NCBI GenBank assembly: GCA_904063045.1 | Contig: CAJFCJ010000186.1 | Coordinates: forward strand, 1-35,991 | DNA: 35,991 nucleotides | Direction: 5' to 3' | DNA from: Dimorphilus gyrociliatus | Lineage: Eukaryota > Annelida > Polychaeta > Dinophilidae | In this document: positions 1 to 11,000 of the stretch, in pieces | Layout of the letters: the number at the start of each line of letters is the position of its first letter | Numbering within the stretch: position 1 is the stretch's first letter | Program-made: the position numbers and the translations under genes | The notes under the pieces: generated by a model | The model's input: only the letters and a program-made list of their open reading frames with translations | Database searches by the model: none | What the model was told of the DNA's origin: nothing

Positions 1-195
1 AGTAACTGTAATAAAAGATTTTATGGTAGACAGAGAAAGATGAAAGGCAGTGGCTGCTAAGATTATGTCCATGCCAAATGTATCAAAGTTAATAAGTCTG
101 TTTAAAGTTTCTAAGTTTTAATTAAATTATTGACTCTTTTCATTTATAATTTAGAATCTCAAAAAATATTTTGCACTTTTTTTAACCTTTATTTT

Positions 196-290
196 AAATA
201 TCTTTTCCCACTCCTAGGACATTTTTTCTCACCCTTGGGATGCTTTTTCCCAACCCTGAGGATGTTTTTTCTCAACCCTGCTAAACTGAT
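196..290 (+). repeat. Short imperfect minisatellite
   Basis: About three and a half imperfect units of 22-25 bp, each containing a CCCA(A/C)CC core, then GAGGATG or TAGGACA, then TTTTTTC. A shorter stretch of the same sequence in the same orientation lies at about 35,858-35,905, so this is a dispersed family and not a local slippage product. Function unknown. Confidence 0.6.
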
Positions 291-884
291 AGCATGTATA
301 TTAAGCAAAATGTTATCTCAAACAAAATTGAATTTTTTAAACATAAGTAGATATTCCCATTAAAGCCGAAAGCGCTTTAAAACATTCTACAGTTTGGGGA
401 AAATATAGATCAATATTTCTTCTTAAAGAAGGTATTTAAAAAAGTAAAATCAGAGACAGACTTGCAAAGTATTTTAGAATTTCTCAGCTGAGAGCTTTTG
501 AAACGAAAAAAGAAAAAGAAACTTAACAATTCATATTTTGATGAATTTTGTAAAGATATTCCTGGTGGATGACATGCAAAAGAAGATGTTGGCGTGAAGA
601 AAAAGATATGACAGTTGAAAAAGAACCAATTCTTATTTCTGAACCTGAAATCATAATTCTAGAAAGAAGAGAGCCAAATCAGAAAAATACAACTGAAACC
701 ATTCAAAAACAGACACAAAAGGAAAAGTTAGATGATTCTGTTATTTCAAAATCCAGCAGGAAGAGAAAGAGAAACATGACCTACAAAAAGTCAGCAGAGA
801 AAGAGAAAAATTGCAATTGAAAAGAGTCAAGTTATAAATATCAATATTTAGCTATAAATTAATTAAAACATGTTGCCATTGTAC

Positions 885-1050
885 AGAGCACTGAACTGTG
901 CAAAAGTAGACCAAGCCTGCTTATCTTTACCAGTGCAATAATAGTTCAATACTATTTATATATTGTAGAATAGAGCTGACAAATGTATGCATATAGAATA
1001 AAACAAAAATATTAAATAATAAACACAAACTTTAAATAACATCAATATTT
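885..1050 (+). repeat. Dispersed repeat, single-unit copy
   Basis: The stretch with CTGCTTATCT ... AATAGAGCTGAC ... AATGTATG matches two tandem units at about 35,539-35,725. This copy has one unit with a short internal deletion. The A-rich tail with CAAACTTTA also matches the right-hand copy. No ORF, and no clear terminal repeats were seen. Probably a non-autonomous element fragment. Confidence 0.55.
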
Positions 1051-1237
1051 TTCAGGCTGACTGTCCAAATTGAATTTTAAAGTATCACCAACAGTAGTGG
1101 GACATTATCTCCAATTGCCTACAGCCCATAAAAAAGTATAATGAAGACTCTTCAACAAAATCATTCAACTGGATTTAGTTGCTATTTATGATTAATGTGA
1201 AATGAGAGAAAAAAGAATGAAATATGTTGAAATAGAT

Positions 1238-3055
1238 TTAAATATAATTAAAAAACTTGATAGGATTAAAATATATGTCTACATTTAAAAAGGATTTCTT
1301 GAAAATACCCTCTTTTGAATGTAATGACTGTTCAAGCCTAGACTTTTTTAATGTCATTTTGATATGTTTATATTGAGTATTAGTTAGAAAGCAATCACTA
1401 AAATCAACTGCTTTTAAAACTTTTGATGTATGTGCAAGTATATCACAGATACTTAATAATACATTTCCATACACACCATTTCCACAAAATCTGAATATTT
1501 CAATTTTAAAACATTTTCTCAATATTTCTCCAATTTTCATGCATTGACTTTCATTTTGATAACATTTACCAAAATCAACATATTTTAAATGACTTGTACA
1601 ATGAACAAGTCCATCACAAATGTCCAATAGTCCATTTTTTATCTTTGAATTCCAATTTAAGATGATTACTTCAATTTTAGAACATTTCTTCAGCATCTTT
1701 CCAATTTCTTGACATTGTTTTTCGCCTAGATCACATTTACTAAGATCAATATATTTTAAAGTATTTGATGAAGGGAGAAGTCCATCACAAATCTCTAAAA
1801 ATTCATTTTTGTTGAACAGATTCCTGTTGAAGATGATTATTTCAAGTTTAGAACAAATTTTCAGGATATTCATTATTTGTATAAACTGTCTTTCACTAAT
1901 CCAACATCCACTAAAATCAATGCATTTCAAAGAATCTGATGAATGAGCAAATCCATTACACAACTCCAGTAATCCATTTTCCATTTGAGTATTGCTATTT
2001 AAGAGCAATATTTCTATTTTAGAGCATTTTTTCAGCATATTTCCAATATCTTTACATTGAGATTTAGTTAATTTACAATTACTAAAATCAACATACCTTA
2101 AAGTATTTTTTGAGTGAGCAAGTCCATCACAAATGTCAAATAAGCCATTTTTCATATTTTGATTCCCATTTAAGATGATAGCCTCTATTGTAGAACATTC
2201 TTTTAGCCTATTTCCAAGTTGTAAACATTGTGCTTCATTTAGAGAACATCCACTGAAATTAATGTATTTTAAAGTATTTGTTGATTGAACCAGTCCATCA
2301 CAAATCTCTAAAAAGCCATTTCCCATATATCTATTGTCATCAAAATTGATTTTTTCAACTGTTGAACAATTTTTTAGCCTATCTCCAACTTTTTGAAAAT
2401 GCTTTTCTTTTAGATCACATTTACTAAAGTCAATACATTTAAGACTATTTAATGAATTAACAAGTCCGTCACAAATCTCCAAAAACCCATAGCTCAGATA
2501 TCCATTGCCATTAAAGTTGATTACTTCAATTTTAGAACATTTCTTCAGCATCTTTCCAATTTCTTGACATTCCTTTTCAGCTAGATCACATTTACTAAAA
2601 TCAATATATTTTAAAGTATTTGATGAATAGAGAAGACCATCGCAAATCTCTAATAATCCATTTTCCGTTGAATCATTTCCGCTAAAGATAATTACTTCAA
2701 TTTTAGAGCATTTCTTCAACATCTTTTTAATTTGTCTGCATTGACCTTCACTTAGATTACATTCTTCAAAACAAACATATTTTAAACTATTTGATGAATA
2801 GACAAGACCATCACAAATGTCAAATACCCCATCTTCCATGTTTTGATTCCCATTTAAGCTGATTATTTCAATATTTGAATATGCTTTTAGGACATCTCCT
2901 AGTTGCACACATTGTTTTTCAGTTAGATTACACCTAGTAAAATTAATTTCTTTTAAGGTATTTTTTGAATTAGAAAGTCCACTAAAAATTTTCAATAGCC
3001 CCCTTCTTACTCTACCCAGAGTGAGTTGCTCCATTCCAGAATAAAATTTAAACAT
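1238..3055 (-). CDS. Leucine-rich repeat protein of RNase-inhibitor type, 57-aa double repeats
   Basis: Uninterrupted 605-codon frame. After about 33 residues it consists of nine tandem 57-residue modules plus a partial tenth. Each module is two LRRs, with consensus LKYIDFSKCDL...QEIG.MLKKCSKIEVI.F then NGN...NGLLEICDGL..SSNT, the alternating 28/29-residue pattern of RNase-inhibitor-like LRRs such as those ending NLR receptors. Asparagines, cysteines and the EICDGL block are nearly invariant. No signal peptide, transmembrane segment, NACHT, TIR or death-fold domain is visible. The frame stays open about 24 codons upstream of the first ATG with weakly LRR-like sequence but no acceptor AG, so the N-terminus may be truncated or this may be an intronless fragment of a larger receptor. 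It most likely acts as an intracellular protein-binding scaffold; the partner is unknown. Confidence 0.8.
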   Translation of the reverse strand: MFKFYSGMEQLTLGRVRRGLLKIFSGLSNSKNTLKEINFTRCNLTEKQCVQLGDVLKAYSNIEIISLNGNQNMEDGVFDICDGLVYSSNSLKYVCFEECNLSEGQCRQIKKMLKKCSKIEVIIFSGNDSTENGLLEICDGLLYSSNTLKYIDFSKCDLAEKECQEIGKMLKKCSKIEVINFNGNGYLSYGFLEICDGLVNSLNSLKCIDFSKCDLKEKHFQKVGDRLKNCSTVEKINFDDNRYMGNGFLEICDGLVQSTNTLKYINFSGCSLNEAQCLQLGNRLKECSTIEAIILNGNQNMKNGLFDICDGLAHSKNTLRYVDFSNCKLTKSQCKDIGNMLKKCSKIEILLLNSNTQMENGLLELCNGFAHSSDSLKCIDFSGCWISERQFIQIMNILKICSKLEIIIFNRNLFNKNEFLEICDGLLPSSNTLKYIDLSKCDLGEKQCQEIGKMLKKCSKIEVIILNWNSKIKNGLLDICDGLVHCTSHLKYVDFGKCYQNESQCMKIGEILRKCFKIEIFRFCGNGVYGNVLLSICDILAHTSKVLKAVDFSDCFLTNTQYKHIKMTLKKSRLEQSLHSKEGIFKKSFLNVDIYFNPIKFFNYI

Positions 3056-3390
3056 ATTTTCAATTTGTGTTGATAAATTTTTTAGTAAGATAACACCAAT
3101 ATTATAACATATGATATGATAATTTTATAGATATAGCAGAGACAGAATTATAGTCATAACCATTACATATGGGGTATAACCTTATTATAACCATATCTAA
3201 GTGGTTTTATAGATATTACAGTTGAAGTTGCCATTATCAAGTCTTAGGGCTAGGATCTGCCAATCATGGTTACACAATACCATATTCTTATGACAAAATA
3301 TAGGGGATCACTTTAATTATTCTATATTCTTTAAAAAATGGATAAAAAGAAACTTGCTATGTAATTTATTACAAATGCATCATTCAAGTA

Positions 3391-3413
3391 TAGGGTTAGG
3401 GTTAGGGTTAGGT
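3391..3413 (+). repeat. Interstitial telomere-like TTAGGG tract
   Basis: Three and a half tandem copies of TTAGGG embedded in unique sequence. Others lie at 4,169-4,190 (as CCCTAA), about 6,788-6,838, and 30,822-30,836, with fragments at about 9,904 and 9,947. The unit matches the ancestral animal telomere repeat and argues against the usual insect (TTAGG) or nematode (TTAGGC) repeats. Confidence 0.8.
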
Positions 3414-4168
3414 TTCTGATACTCTGAAATATGAAATAGATTTTGAAAAGTTGAAAAATCAGTTCCTCAAAATTATACCTTAAATGCTTTTTTTATAGCT
3501 TTTTCTTTTATTTTGACGCCATAAAAAAAATGCTAAAGGAACATATTTCATTTCACCATCTTTTTCGACATAGCTGTGTATAGATAAGAGCTAATAAAAT
3601 GGAACCTTCACAACCTTGAATGTTCCATAAATAAACCAGTGATTTGACTAACCAAGCAGATAAGTTGGTGGCTGTTAAGAGAAATAAGAATTCTCTCTTT
3701 ATTTTTATAGGTGTCATCTTTGCAAAACATCATCTAGAATGAAATCTTTATTTGAATAAAAGTTCACTTCTTTGGTTCATTGAGTTTTGGTTTTTGCCTT
3801 GTAAAATTAGCAACTCTTTTCAAGTAATCAACATTTGGCAGGGAATCTGTTTTAAAATAATGATTTCTACTAATCTTTTCCCACTTGAACTAGTGTCAGT
3901 TTTACACATTTCTTTCAAAGTTTTCTAATTCTGAAGTCAGTGGCTAGATGGTCATTTTTACCATGAATGTGTTCTACCTTTGCCTTAATGATTGTTTTCA
4001 AGACATTCTTGCAAGACATATTTGTTTTTTGGTCCTTTTACTGCATAGATGTTGCTTTTAGAAGTTTTAGTTTCAAGTGTGAATGAAATCGATCATTGAT
4101 TAGAATATCTTTTCCCAGTTACAGGAGATTTCATCAAAATTTTAAAACTTTCATAAAATATACCAAAA

Positions 4169-4190
4169 CTAACCCTAACCCTGACCCTCA
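4169..4190 (-). repeat. Interstitial telomere-like tract, reverse orientation
   Basis: CTAACCCTAACCCTGACCCT reads as degenerate TTAGGG on the minus strand. It faces the tract at 3,391-3,413, so the two enclose about 0.76 kb as an inverted pair. Confidence 0.7.
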
Positions 4191-5890
4191 CCTGTACATA
4201 AGAAGGAACATAGAATTGAATCTAGGTCTTCCTGAGATACATTACTCGGAGAAGTGATTATAAATTGCTAAACCTGGCGATTATTTGGAAGGATACCCTC
4301 TAATTACTGTAGGACATAGGCGACAGACACCAGTGATAGAGTCTATAGAATCTAAGGCTGCCAAAAGCCAACTTCACCCCACCACCTTCAACTTTAAGGC
4401 TCCATAGCTCTGGAACTGCTTGGCCGATTTGGCTCAAAAATAAAACTGTTATTTTTAATTTTATTCAAAATTTGGAAGTAGCGTTTGCTAAAGAAGGTTA
4501 AGGACATTAATAAATCAACAATTGATTCTGAGTAATTGTCCTTGATCTCTATTTCAATGCCACCTTCCATTCAAAAAGATTTCCATTGTAAAGATAAATG
4601 CTAATGTTATTTTTAAAAAAACATACTATTTTTATTAAAAATACTCTTTGTTGGTGCTAAATCTCTTTACCTAATCCTGAAACCATTGACATAACCAATT
4701 GTAATATAGAATACACAGAAACTAGTCATAGTGTCCATTATATTGAGATCAAGCTAAATGATTAGAAAGAGACTACCCAGGATTGGGAAAAATTCATCCA
4801 GAAGTATCAGCAAATCAGTGATATTTGTCCCAAAGTTATTTATCAAACTTCCAAATAGAATGCCAGTATTTTCTGCAGTTTTTTAAGAGTATAAAATATT
4901 TTGTTATTGAAAGAATGAAACACTAAGGTTTAACTAGTTTGATGCTAATTAATGATCGTGTTAATTACATAGTCACTAACACTACCTACATTATATTATT
5001 CGAGTTAAATTAATGTTTAAGAAAAAAAGGGGGTGACTAAAAAACAGGTGTCTTTAATGAATATCAGTGCAGTCCATTGTTTAGTAATACCCTTTTACAA
5101 TCGTTCCCTACTTAGAAAATATAAAATCTTTCATACAATTTGATGAAAAAATCTTGTCATGTTTGATAAAAAATTACAAATTTCACTAAAGAAAAACACA
5201 ACATATATAGCTCCAAATATAAAAAATGAGAGTAAAAGACAAAAAAATCATGATTTCAATATGTGCATACACATATTATCCCAGAGAACAAAACATCTTT
5301 AGAGCCACTGTGAGCCACTGATTTTTAGAACAGCCCCTTTTTTGCATTGTGATGCTAGTTATACAATTTTCGCAGTCTTCCTTAATATACATCCCTTTAA
5401 ACTGCGGGAAAGACTCACTTCCTGTCGTTCCTAAATATAAATCAGATGCTATCTTATTATTCTTGACCATTTTTTCAATCCAAAATCAATGTAAAAACTA
5501 TATCGTTTGTGAATTTTTCTGTTGACCTGTTATCAAAACTGTCATGCGTTTTGTAAAGAGGGAAAATTAACTTTTACACAAGCAACTGTTTATGTACAAA
5601 AAAATTTACAACTAAGAAAAGCCAGCACTTATCTTAAGTGTAAAGCAATGTTGAAAAATCTTAAATAAAAGCAACAACTTAAATGGACAAATCTTATTGA
5701 AAAAGGCAATCTCTTTAATAGGCTTTGCATGTCAGATATGTTTATTGCAGTTGTTGACCATTCAATAATTAAAAATTCAAGTCCACAAATTCTTGAGCTA
5801 GCTAAACAATTTTTTTCACTTGTTATTCAAATTTTTCCCCTTAAAAGACATTTTCCAGAGAGCTCCTCATTTCAACTGAAGAAAGCAAAA

Positions 5891-6721
5891 ATGAAAACAA
5901 CTTTTCACATTCTGTGCATCTGTCTCAGTATTTTGATTCTGGTATGTAGAATTTTATTTTTTAAGGAGAAAAATAATCTCAAACGGAAATGTTTATGAAA
6001 GTATTATAAAAGGTGGTTTTGCAATAAAATCATGGTTGGAATGTGGCGAGAAAAACTCAAATGAAGAAACAAATATTGGCAATGCAGATAAAACTACATT
6101 GCCAAATGGGAATGATTTTACAACTCCCCAAGGGAATTCCAATTCTGAAGTATTATATTGCGGCAACAAATCAAAACATGCTATTGTATTGGATTGTAGT
6201 GGTAGAAATTTTACATTAACAACAAATGGTCTATACAGACCAGTTGAGTCTTGTGGCTACAATTTCATAAATACAAATGGTTTAAAAGGTGTCAGTTTTC
6301 CAAAAATTAATAAACACAATTCTATTTTCACTTCAAATTGTCTATTTTCTTTCAAATTTAGAAATTTCTATTGAAATTTAAAACATTTGGTATAGAACAA
6401 CATAACAGATGTGCTTTTGATTATTTTGGTATTAGACATAATCTTCAAGAAACTCGTATTTGTGGTTTTGGAATGAAAAGTTGACCATTTTCAAATATAT
6501 AGTTTTAGACATGTTAACTAATTCTCTTTTCTTATCAACGAACAGATCAGATTGAAAAGTTAAGAAGGTTGTCAATACCAACAATATATTTTGTTGGAGT
6601 GTACATCAATGGTAGATATTTTATAAATGTTGAGCAGTCACTTGAAATTTTCCTAAGAACTGATGACGGAAATCAATTCATATGCTTTGATGCTGAAGCA
6701 AGGTTTCAATGCGAAAACTAG
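5891..6721 (+). CDS. Small secreted CUB-domain protein, multi-exon
   Basis: Three exons rebuild one CUB domain. Exon A (from about 5,960, ending 6,290) carries DCSGRNFTLTTNGLY and SCGYNF. After a 71-nt intron (GTCAGT...TTTAG), exon B at 6,362-6,479 gives GKFLLKFKTFGIE..RCAFDYFGI and TRICGFG. After a second intron, exon C at 6,546-6,721 gives the closing strands (LEIFLRTDDGNQF.CFDAEARF) and the stop. The Cys spacing, G...L.F..F.IE and C.FDY pattern are diagnostic of CUB. An upstream exon at 5,891-5,941 encodes MKTTFHILCICLSILIL, a signal-peptide-like run followed by a good GTATGT donor, but its phase does not match exon A, so this 5' junction is unresolved. Likely secreted; ligand unknown. Confidence 0.65.
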
Positions 6722-7533
6722 AGAAACTGAATCGTCAACATTAGTATTGTCTATTACCCTGTGTCTGGAGATTTCGTCCTAATATTTGAGGGTTAGGGTT
6801 AGGGTTAAGCAAAACCTTGGGGTTAGGGCTAGGGTTAGTTAGGGCAAGGACTTAAGCATATGTTGTTCTTGTATTCATGATTTGAGTGTAATATATCTTA
6901 GATTAGTCAAAAGCTCTGATTATTCTGATAATGCAATATATTATTCTAAATTGTAAAATACCGACAGTTTCCCAGAGATGTTATCCTACCACTGACAGTT
7001 TTTAGTCCTGAAACAAGTGGACCAAACGTGTTCATCCCGAATCAACGTTGTTACAATTTTTCTCTTTAAATTGAATTATCAACAAACGGGAAAGTGTGGA
7101 AAAGATTAGAAATGCTTCCAATTCATTTGAGCATCTATCCCATGATTCATCTGTAGATTGCAAACAGATATTGGGATTTTAGAAAACTGACGAAAAGTTC
7201 ATTCTAACTATGTTTATTATGAATTATTCAAAATCTAGAATTTGAATATTTGAATAATTGAATCCAAAAATTATAAAGATATATCGTCCATTTCATATTG
7301 ACTGATGTTTCATAAAACCGAAAGTGATGAGTTTGTCCATTTGGCCAATTGTCCTTTGTTCCATGGAGATTAAGCTTATTGGGAGACACTACTCACCCTT
7401 ATCTCACACATCGTATTATCTTTTACTCGGATCAAAATCTTTAATTGATTAGCATAATAAAATATATTAGATATATTGCTTTCTTATCAATATTGACATT
7501 ACGCAAACAACAAACAAACATATTTGTGTCGTT
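6722..7533. other. Intergenic between convergent genes
   Basis: Lies between the 3' ends of the CUB gene (+) and the channel gene (-), so it should contain both 3' UTRs. A degenerate TTAGGG cluster lies at about 6,788-6,838. No coding exon is recognised. Confidence 0.6.
6788..6838 (+). repeat. Interstitial telomere-like cluster
   Basis: GAGGGTTAGGGTTAGGGTTA, then a short spacer, then GGGGTTAGGGCTAGGGTTAG. Two degenerate TTAGGG runs in the same orientation as the tract at 3,391. Confidence 0.75.
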
Positions 7534-8098
7534 TCATTTCTTTATCTCTTGAACTAGGTCAGTGATTTTAGGGGATTTAAAATATATTCTTCTTGTAAAT
7601 AGGTTGAGAAGAAAGTCAAGTAACTCTAGTAAGCTAAGGACACTTCCACCCAGGAATAAACCTAGGAAGCCACCAACCTCACCTATGTAAGAGAATAGAC
7701 ACTAATTATCTAGTATTGAGTACTAAAACTGACTTACTAAAAAAGTTGCTAATATCATAACTTCTCTGTTGTTCACTCTTTTGGTATGTGAGTTGTGTAA
7801 AAAACACATCTACAGTTAGGAAATTATCTCTGAAAAGAATTGGGGCTTAAAAGGTAAAAGTTGTCAATTCATTTTATACAAACAATACAAATTGTTCATT
7901 CATTTCCATTTTAGATTTGTAAATATTGATACTTTTTGCCAAATCTGTTAAACATCTCGTAAGCGATGATTTCATGTTGAGAATGTTGTCTTCAAGATTA
8001 TTTAGAGACGCTCGTACTGGTTTAAAATAGGTGGTTAACATTTCGTTCAAATAGGAGTCGAGTAATTGTCCAAAGAATACGCTGACGTTTCTTGGTAT
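7534..8098 (-). other. Channel gene exons 21-23: pre-TM2 strand, TM2 and cytosolic tail
   Basis: Exon 21 gives [18 protein letters not shown] and helical sequence. Exon 22 gives [16 protein letters not shown], the strand that leads into TM2 in this family. Exon 23 gives [20 protein letters not shown], the family's TM2 with the GxS selectivity filter and downstream Glu, then a ~25-residue basic tail ending EIKK and [11 protein letters not shown] and VDVFFTQL resemble each other, as if the pre-TM2 strand had been duplicated around an insertion. Confidence 0.88.
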
Positions 8099-11000
8099 CT
8101 ATAGAAAGAGAAATAGCTGTGAGTACATTTGTTTTAAGGTGTGGACAGGTGATAATTATCAAATTTTAATATCAAAATGTTTCTATGTACTTGCAATCTT
8201 TCGTTTGCTAAAAATGGAGTTTCTGGCTCTTCAACATTGGCCATTGGCCGCTGCCATATTGAGAAATTTTGTACCGAAAATGACAGTATAGTAGCTCCAT
8301 CTTCACCTTGATAAGCGTAAAGTGTGTCAATGTTTTCAACGGTTTCTATATAACCAAATTTCACTTTATGACTTGTTGCAGTAATCTCTTTGTTCATTGG
8401 TTCAATGATATTTGTTTGTAGTTTGTCAACGAGCGTGATAATTTTAGTAATAGCCTCATTTATGTTTGTCTCGTTCAAATTCAATTGATTATCTAAAATA
8501 TTGTTTTTATTATTGATAAGTTTTAAGTAGAACAGTTCAACATTTTTGGTGAATTGTTCAAGTTCTGACCATTCTTCATTGAAATTGAAATCGTTAAAAT
8601 TCTCAAATAATTTCCTATTGACAAACAGATGTTTAATGTTTTTTTCTTTGTTTGTCTTCCACTCTAACAGACTTTTGATAGTACTTGAATATTCATCCAA
8701 ACAGCTCAAAAAGCTGTGGAATGCTTGAGAGTATAAGATGAAATGCGATCTAAACTGGATAATAAATGTAGAACCTGAACTAAAAGTTAAAATGTCAACT
8801 AGTTTATTGACCAGAGCTTGAAATTCTTGATTTTGACGAGAGCATTCTTCCTTTCTCTCAACAGTAGCGTGTCTTCTAATTGGCAAATACACTTTCAGCC
8901 TTCTATTTTGGAGGAAAAATGTATCAAGGCTATCTACAAAACTCACGAAATCCTCTGCTATTGAAATAGTGTAAAGTAATTCTTGCTTGAGCGACATTTT
9001 CTCTTTTTTGATCTTCTCCTCAGGAATAAGATTTGATCGAGAGAAATCCAATTTTTTAAATAACTCACCTGCTTTTAAGACTGTTTCAGACAACGAATGC
9101 TTTACTTTTTCCCTCACGATTCCGAACGCTTGTTCAAAAGAGTCGTAGAATTTGAAGAATATTGGATAGAAATTAATCATATCAATATGATAGATCTCTA
9201 GTATCTTGTTCAGACAATTCCCCAATTTGAAAAACATGGATTCCTCATAAGAGAGAGTATTGGTTTTTACATATAGATGAAATTTTTTAAGGTTTTTTAA
9301 CGCTTTTCTAGAAATAGTTAAATCATTGATGAAAGTTGAACCAGTTATTCTCTGCTTTAAATGTTTTGCCTTTCGGAAATTTGAACTTAGTTTAACTGGA
9401 TTGATGCTCAAAAGACTTTCAATGCTTAGAGAGGAAAGCGCCGAATAAGATAACAATGGTTGGTAACTTTTTCTCGAGCAAGGCTCTACGCATGTACAGT
9501 TTTTTTGGTTTAAATTTGATATTTTTGAATTTGGTACAAGACAGTCGAAATATTTGGAGAGCGAACAAAATTTCTTTGACGTGTTCCTCTCTCCTTCGAG
9601 GAGAGGCATATATGAATTTAGGCAACCGCAGTTCTCCAAACTTCTATCCGTTTCACATTCCCTTTTACAAGTAGAATATGAATAGTTATCATAATATTTT
9701 AATGATTTTCTTCCACATTCTCCCCAAGGATGGGTTAAGCTAAAAACCTATAAATAAACACTTCTTGATTAATTGGTGATTGATTACCAAGGGATTGGGA
9801 GAAAAAAACGGCCCACTAGGCTAAAGTTCAGGCTAAGATTTTGGACATTTTCACAGTTTGGAGAATTTTCATTTGAACTCATTTCACTTTGTGTAGGCCT
9901 AAATTGAGGGTTAGGAAGAATAAAGTGGAAAGAAGCTTCGTAACTGGTTAGGGTTAAACACCAAAAAGTGAGCCGTTTTCTCCCTGACTCGGTTACCTAC
10001 CTCGCTGTAATGAACGGAAATCAACGAATGAAATCCAGGCGCAGCTGCAAAACCTAAATCTCTTACGAATGGAATTTCATTGGCATTGTGCAAGAAGATT
10101 TTTATTCCAGAATCCTTTTGCGGGCCAATCATATATTCGTATTCTTCAACATTTACAATCAAATTTAGACCCGAACTTGAACCTTCAACATTTTTTATGC
10201 GACTTAGAATATTTACAAGCACTACAAATCGAAATTAATTATTTCTTTACCCGTTTTCGTTGTTGATAGCAAGTTATTTTCATCCCAATTGAAAGAATGA
10301 CAGTAGCCATAATCCGTAAATTTGGATGTAAAATTTTTAAAAGAGCAAGGTACTCCTTGCCAAAAACACTCATAGATAAGATTTTCTTTTCTATGAGCAG
10401 TATCACTATGAAAAGTTTGTAGATCAATTTTATCTATAGAAGTCAATTAGTAAAATGTTTGTTAGTTTGCTACATAAGAACATTTTGCGTTTACCAATTG
10501 GCTGTACGTATCCTTCGATATCGTTCTTCATACTTTCCCATAGTTCATCACTAGCATTTCTTATAGCAGTTAAATTCCAACTTGAGTTTCTCTATAGAAC
10601 ACGAAATATATCTATCATAACAATGCTAAATATATAAAAGGAATTGATAAAATTCCTACTTGAAGACTGTCATTGAGACCTGTAGCTCCGATGAAAAACA
10701 ACCTAGCAGTGCCCTCTTCCTCACTTGTATCTCCTGATAATATTTCCCGAGTATTAGTAGTTGATGATGTACTGATCAAGAGTTGATTTGTTGAAGAGTT
10801 TCCGGTTGTAGAGACTGCTGTTTGAGATCTAGTTGGGTCAAGGCAAGGCTCTGTAACTGTTCTATTACATATAGAGCAGTTTGCTTCGTCCTCTCCTAAT
10901 GGGCAATCTATTTGACCATTGCAGAATAGACTTTTTGTCTTGCAAAGGGGCAAAGATGAGCAATAATACTTGGATTTACAAGCAACTGCAGATAGAAGAG

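Larger units (their letters stand above)
1..1237. other. Intergenic, repeat-bearing left edge
   Basis: No gene is recognised here. It holds a short CCCAACCC/GATGTTTTTTC minisatellite (196-290) and one copy of a dispersed repeat (about 885-1,050). A Lys/Glu-rich open frame at 569-820 has no recognisable domain and its composition simply follows the A-rich DNA, so it is not called as a gene. Confidence 0.6.
3056..5890. other. Intergenic, no gene recognised
   Basis: About 2.8 kb of AT-rich DNA without a recognisable coding exon. It contains two telomere-like tracts in opposite orientation (3,391-3,413 and 4,169-4,190). A 64-codon minus frame at 5,276-5,470 has four cysteines but no family match or splice context, and is not called. 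Confidence 0.55.

Noticed and set aside
569-820. 83-codon plus-strand ORF
   Set aside because: Low-complexity Lys/Glu composition in A-rich DNA, no domain, no splice or promoter context.
1300-3000. 171-bp periodicity as a satellite or CRISPR-like array
   Set aside because: The period is exactly 57 codons of an open LRR frame, with variation concentrated as in protein repeats; there are no spacers.
4370-4440. GC-richer segment with TGGCCGATTTGGCTC as a transposon fragment
   Set aside because: It resembles motifs seen in some animal repeats, but no second copy, terminal repeat or ORF is visible here.
5276-5470. 64-codon minus-strand ORF with several cysteines
   Set aside because: No recognisable family, no neighbouring exon to join, and length is within chance for this sequence.
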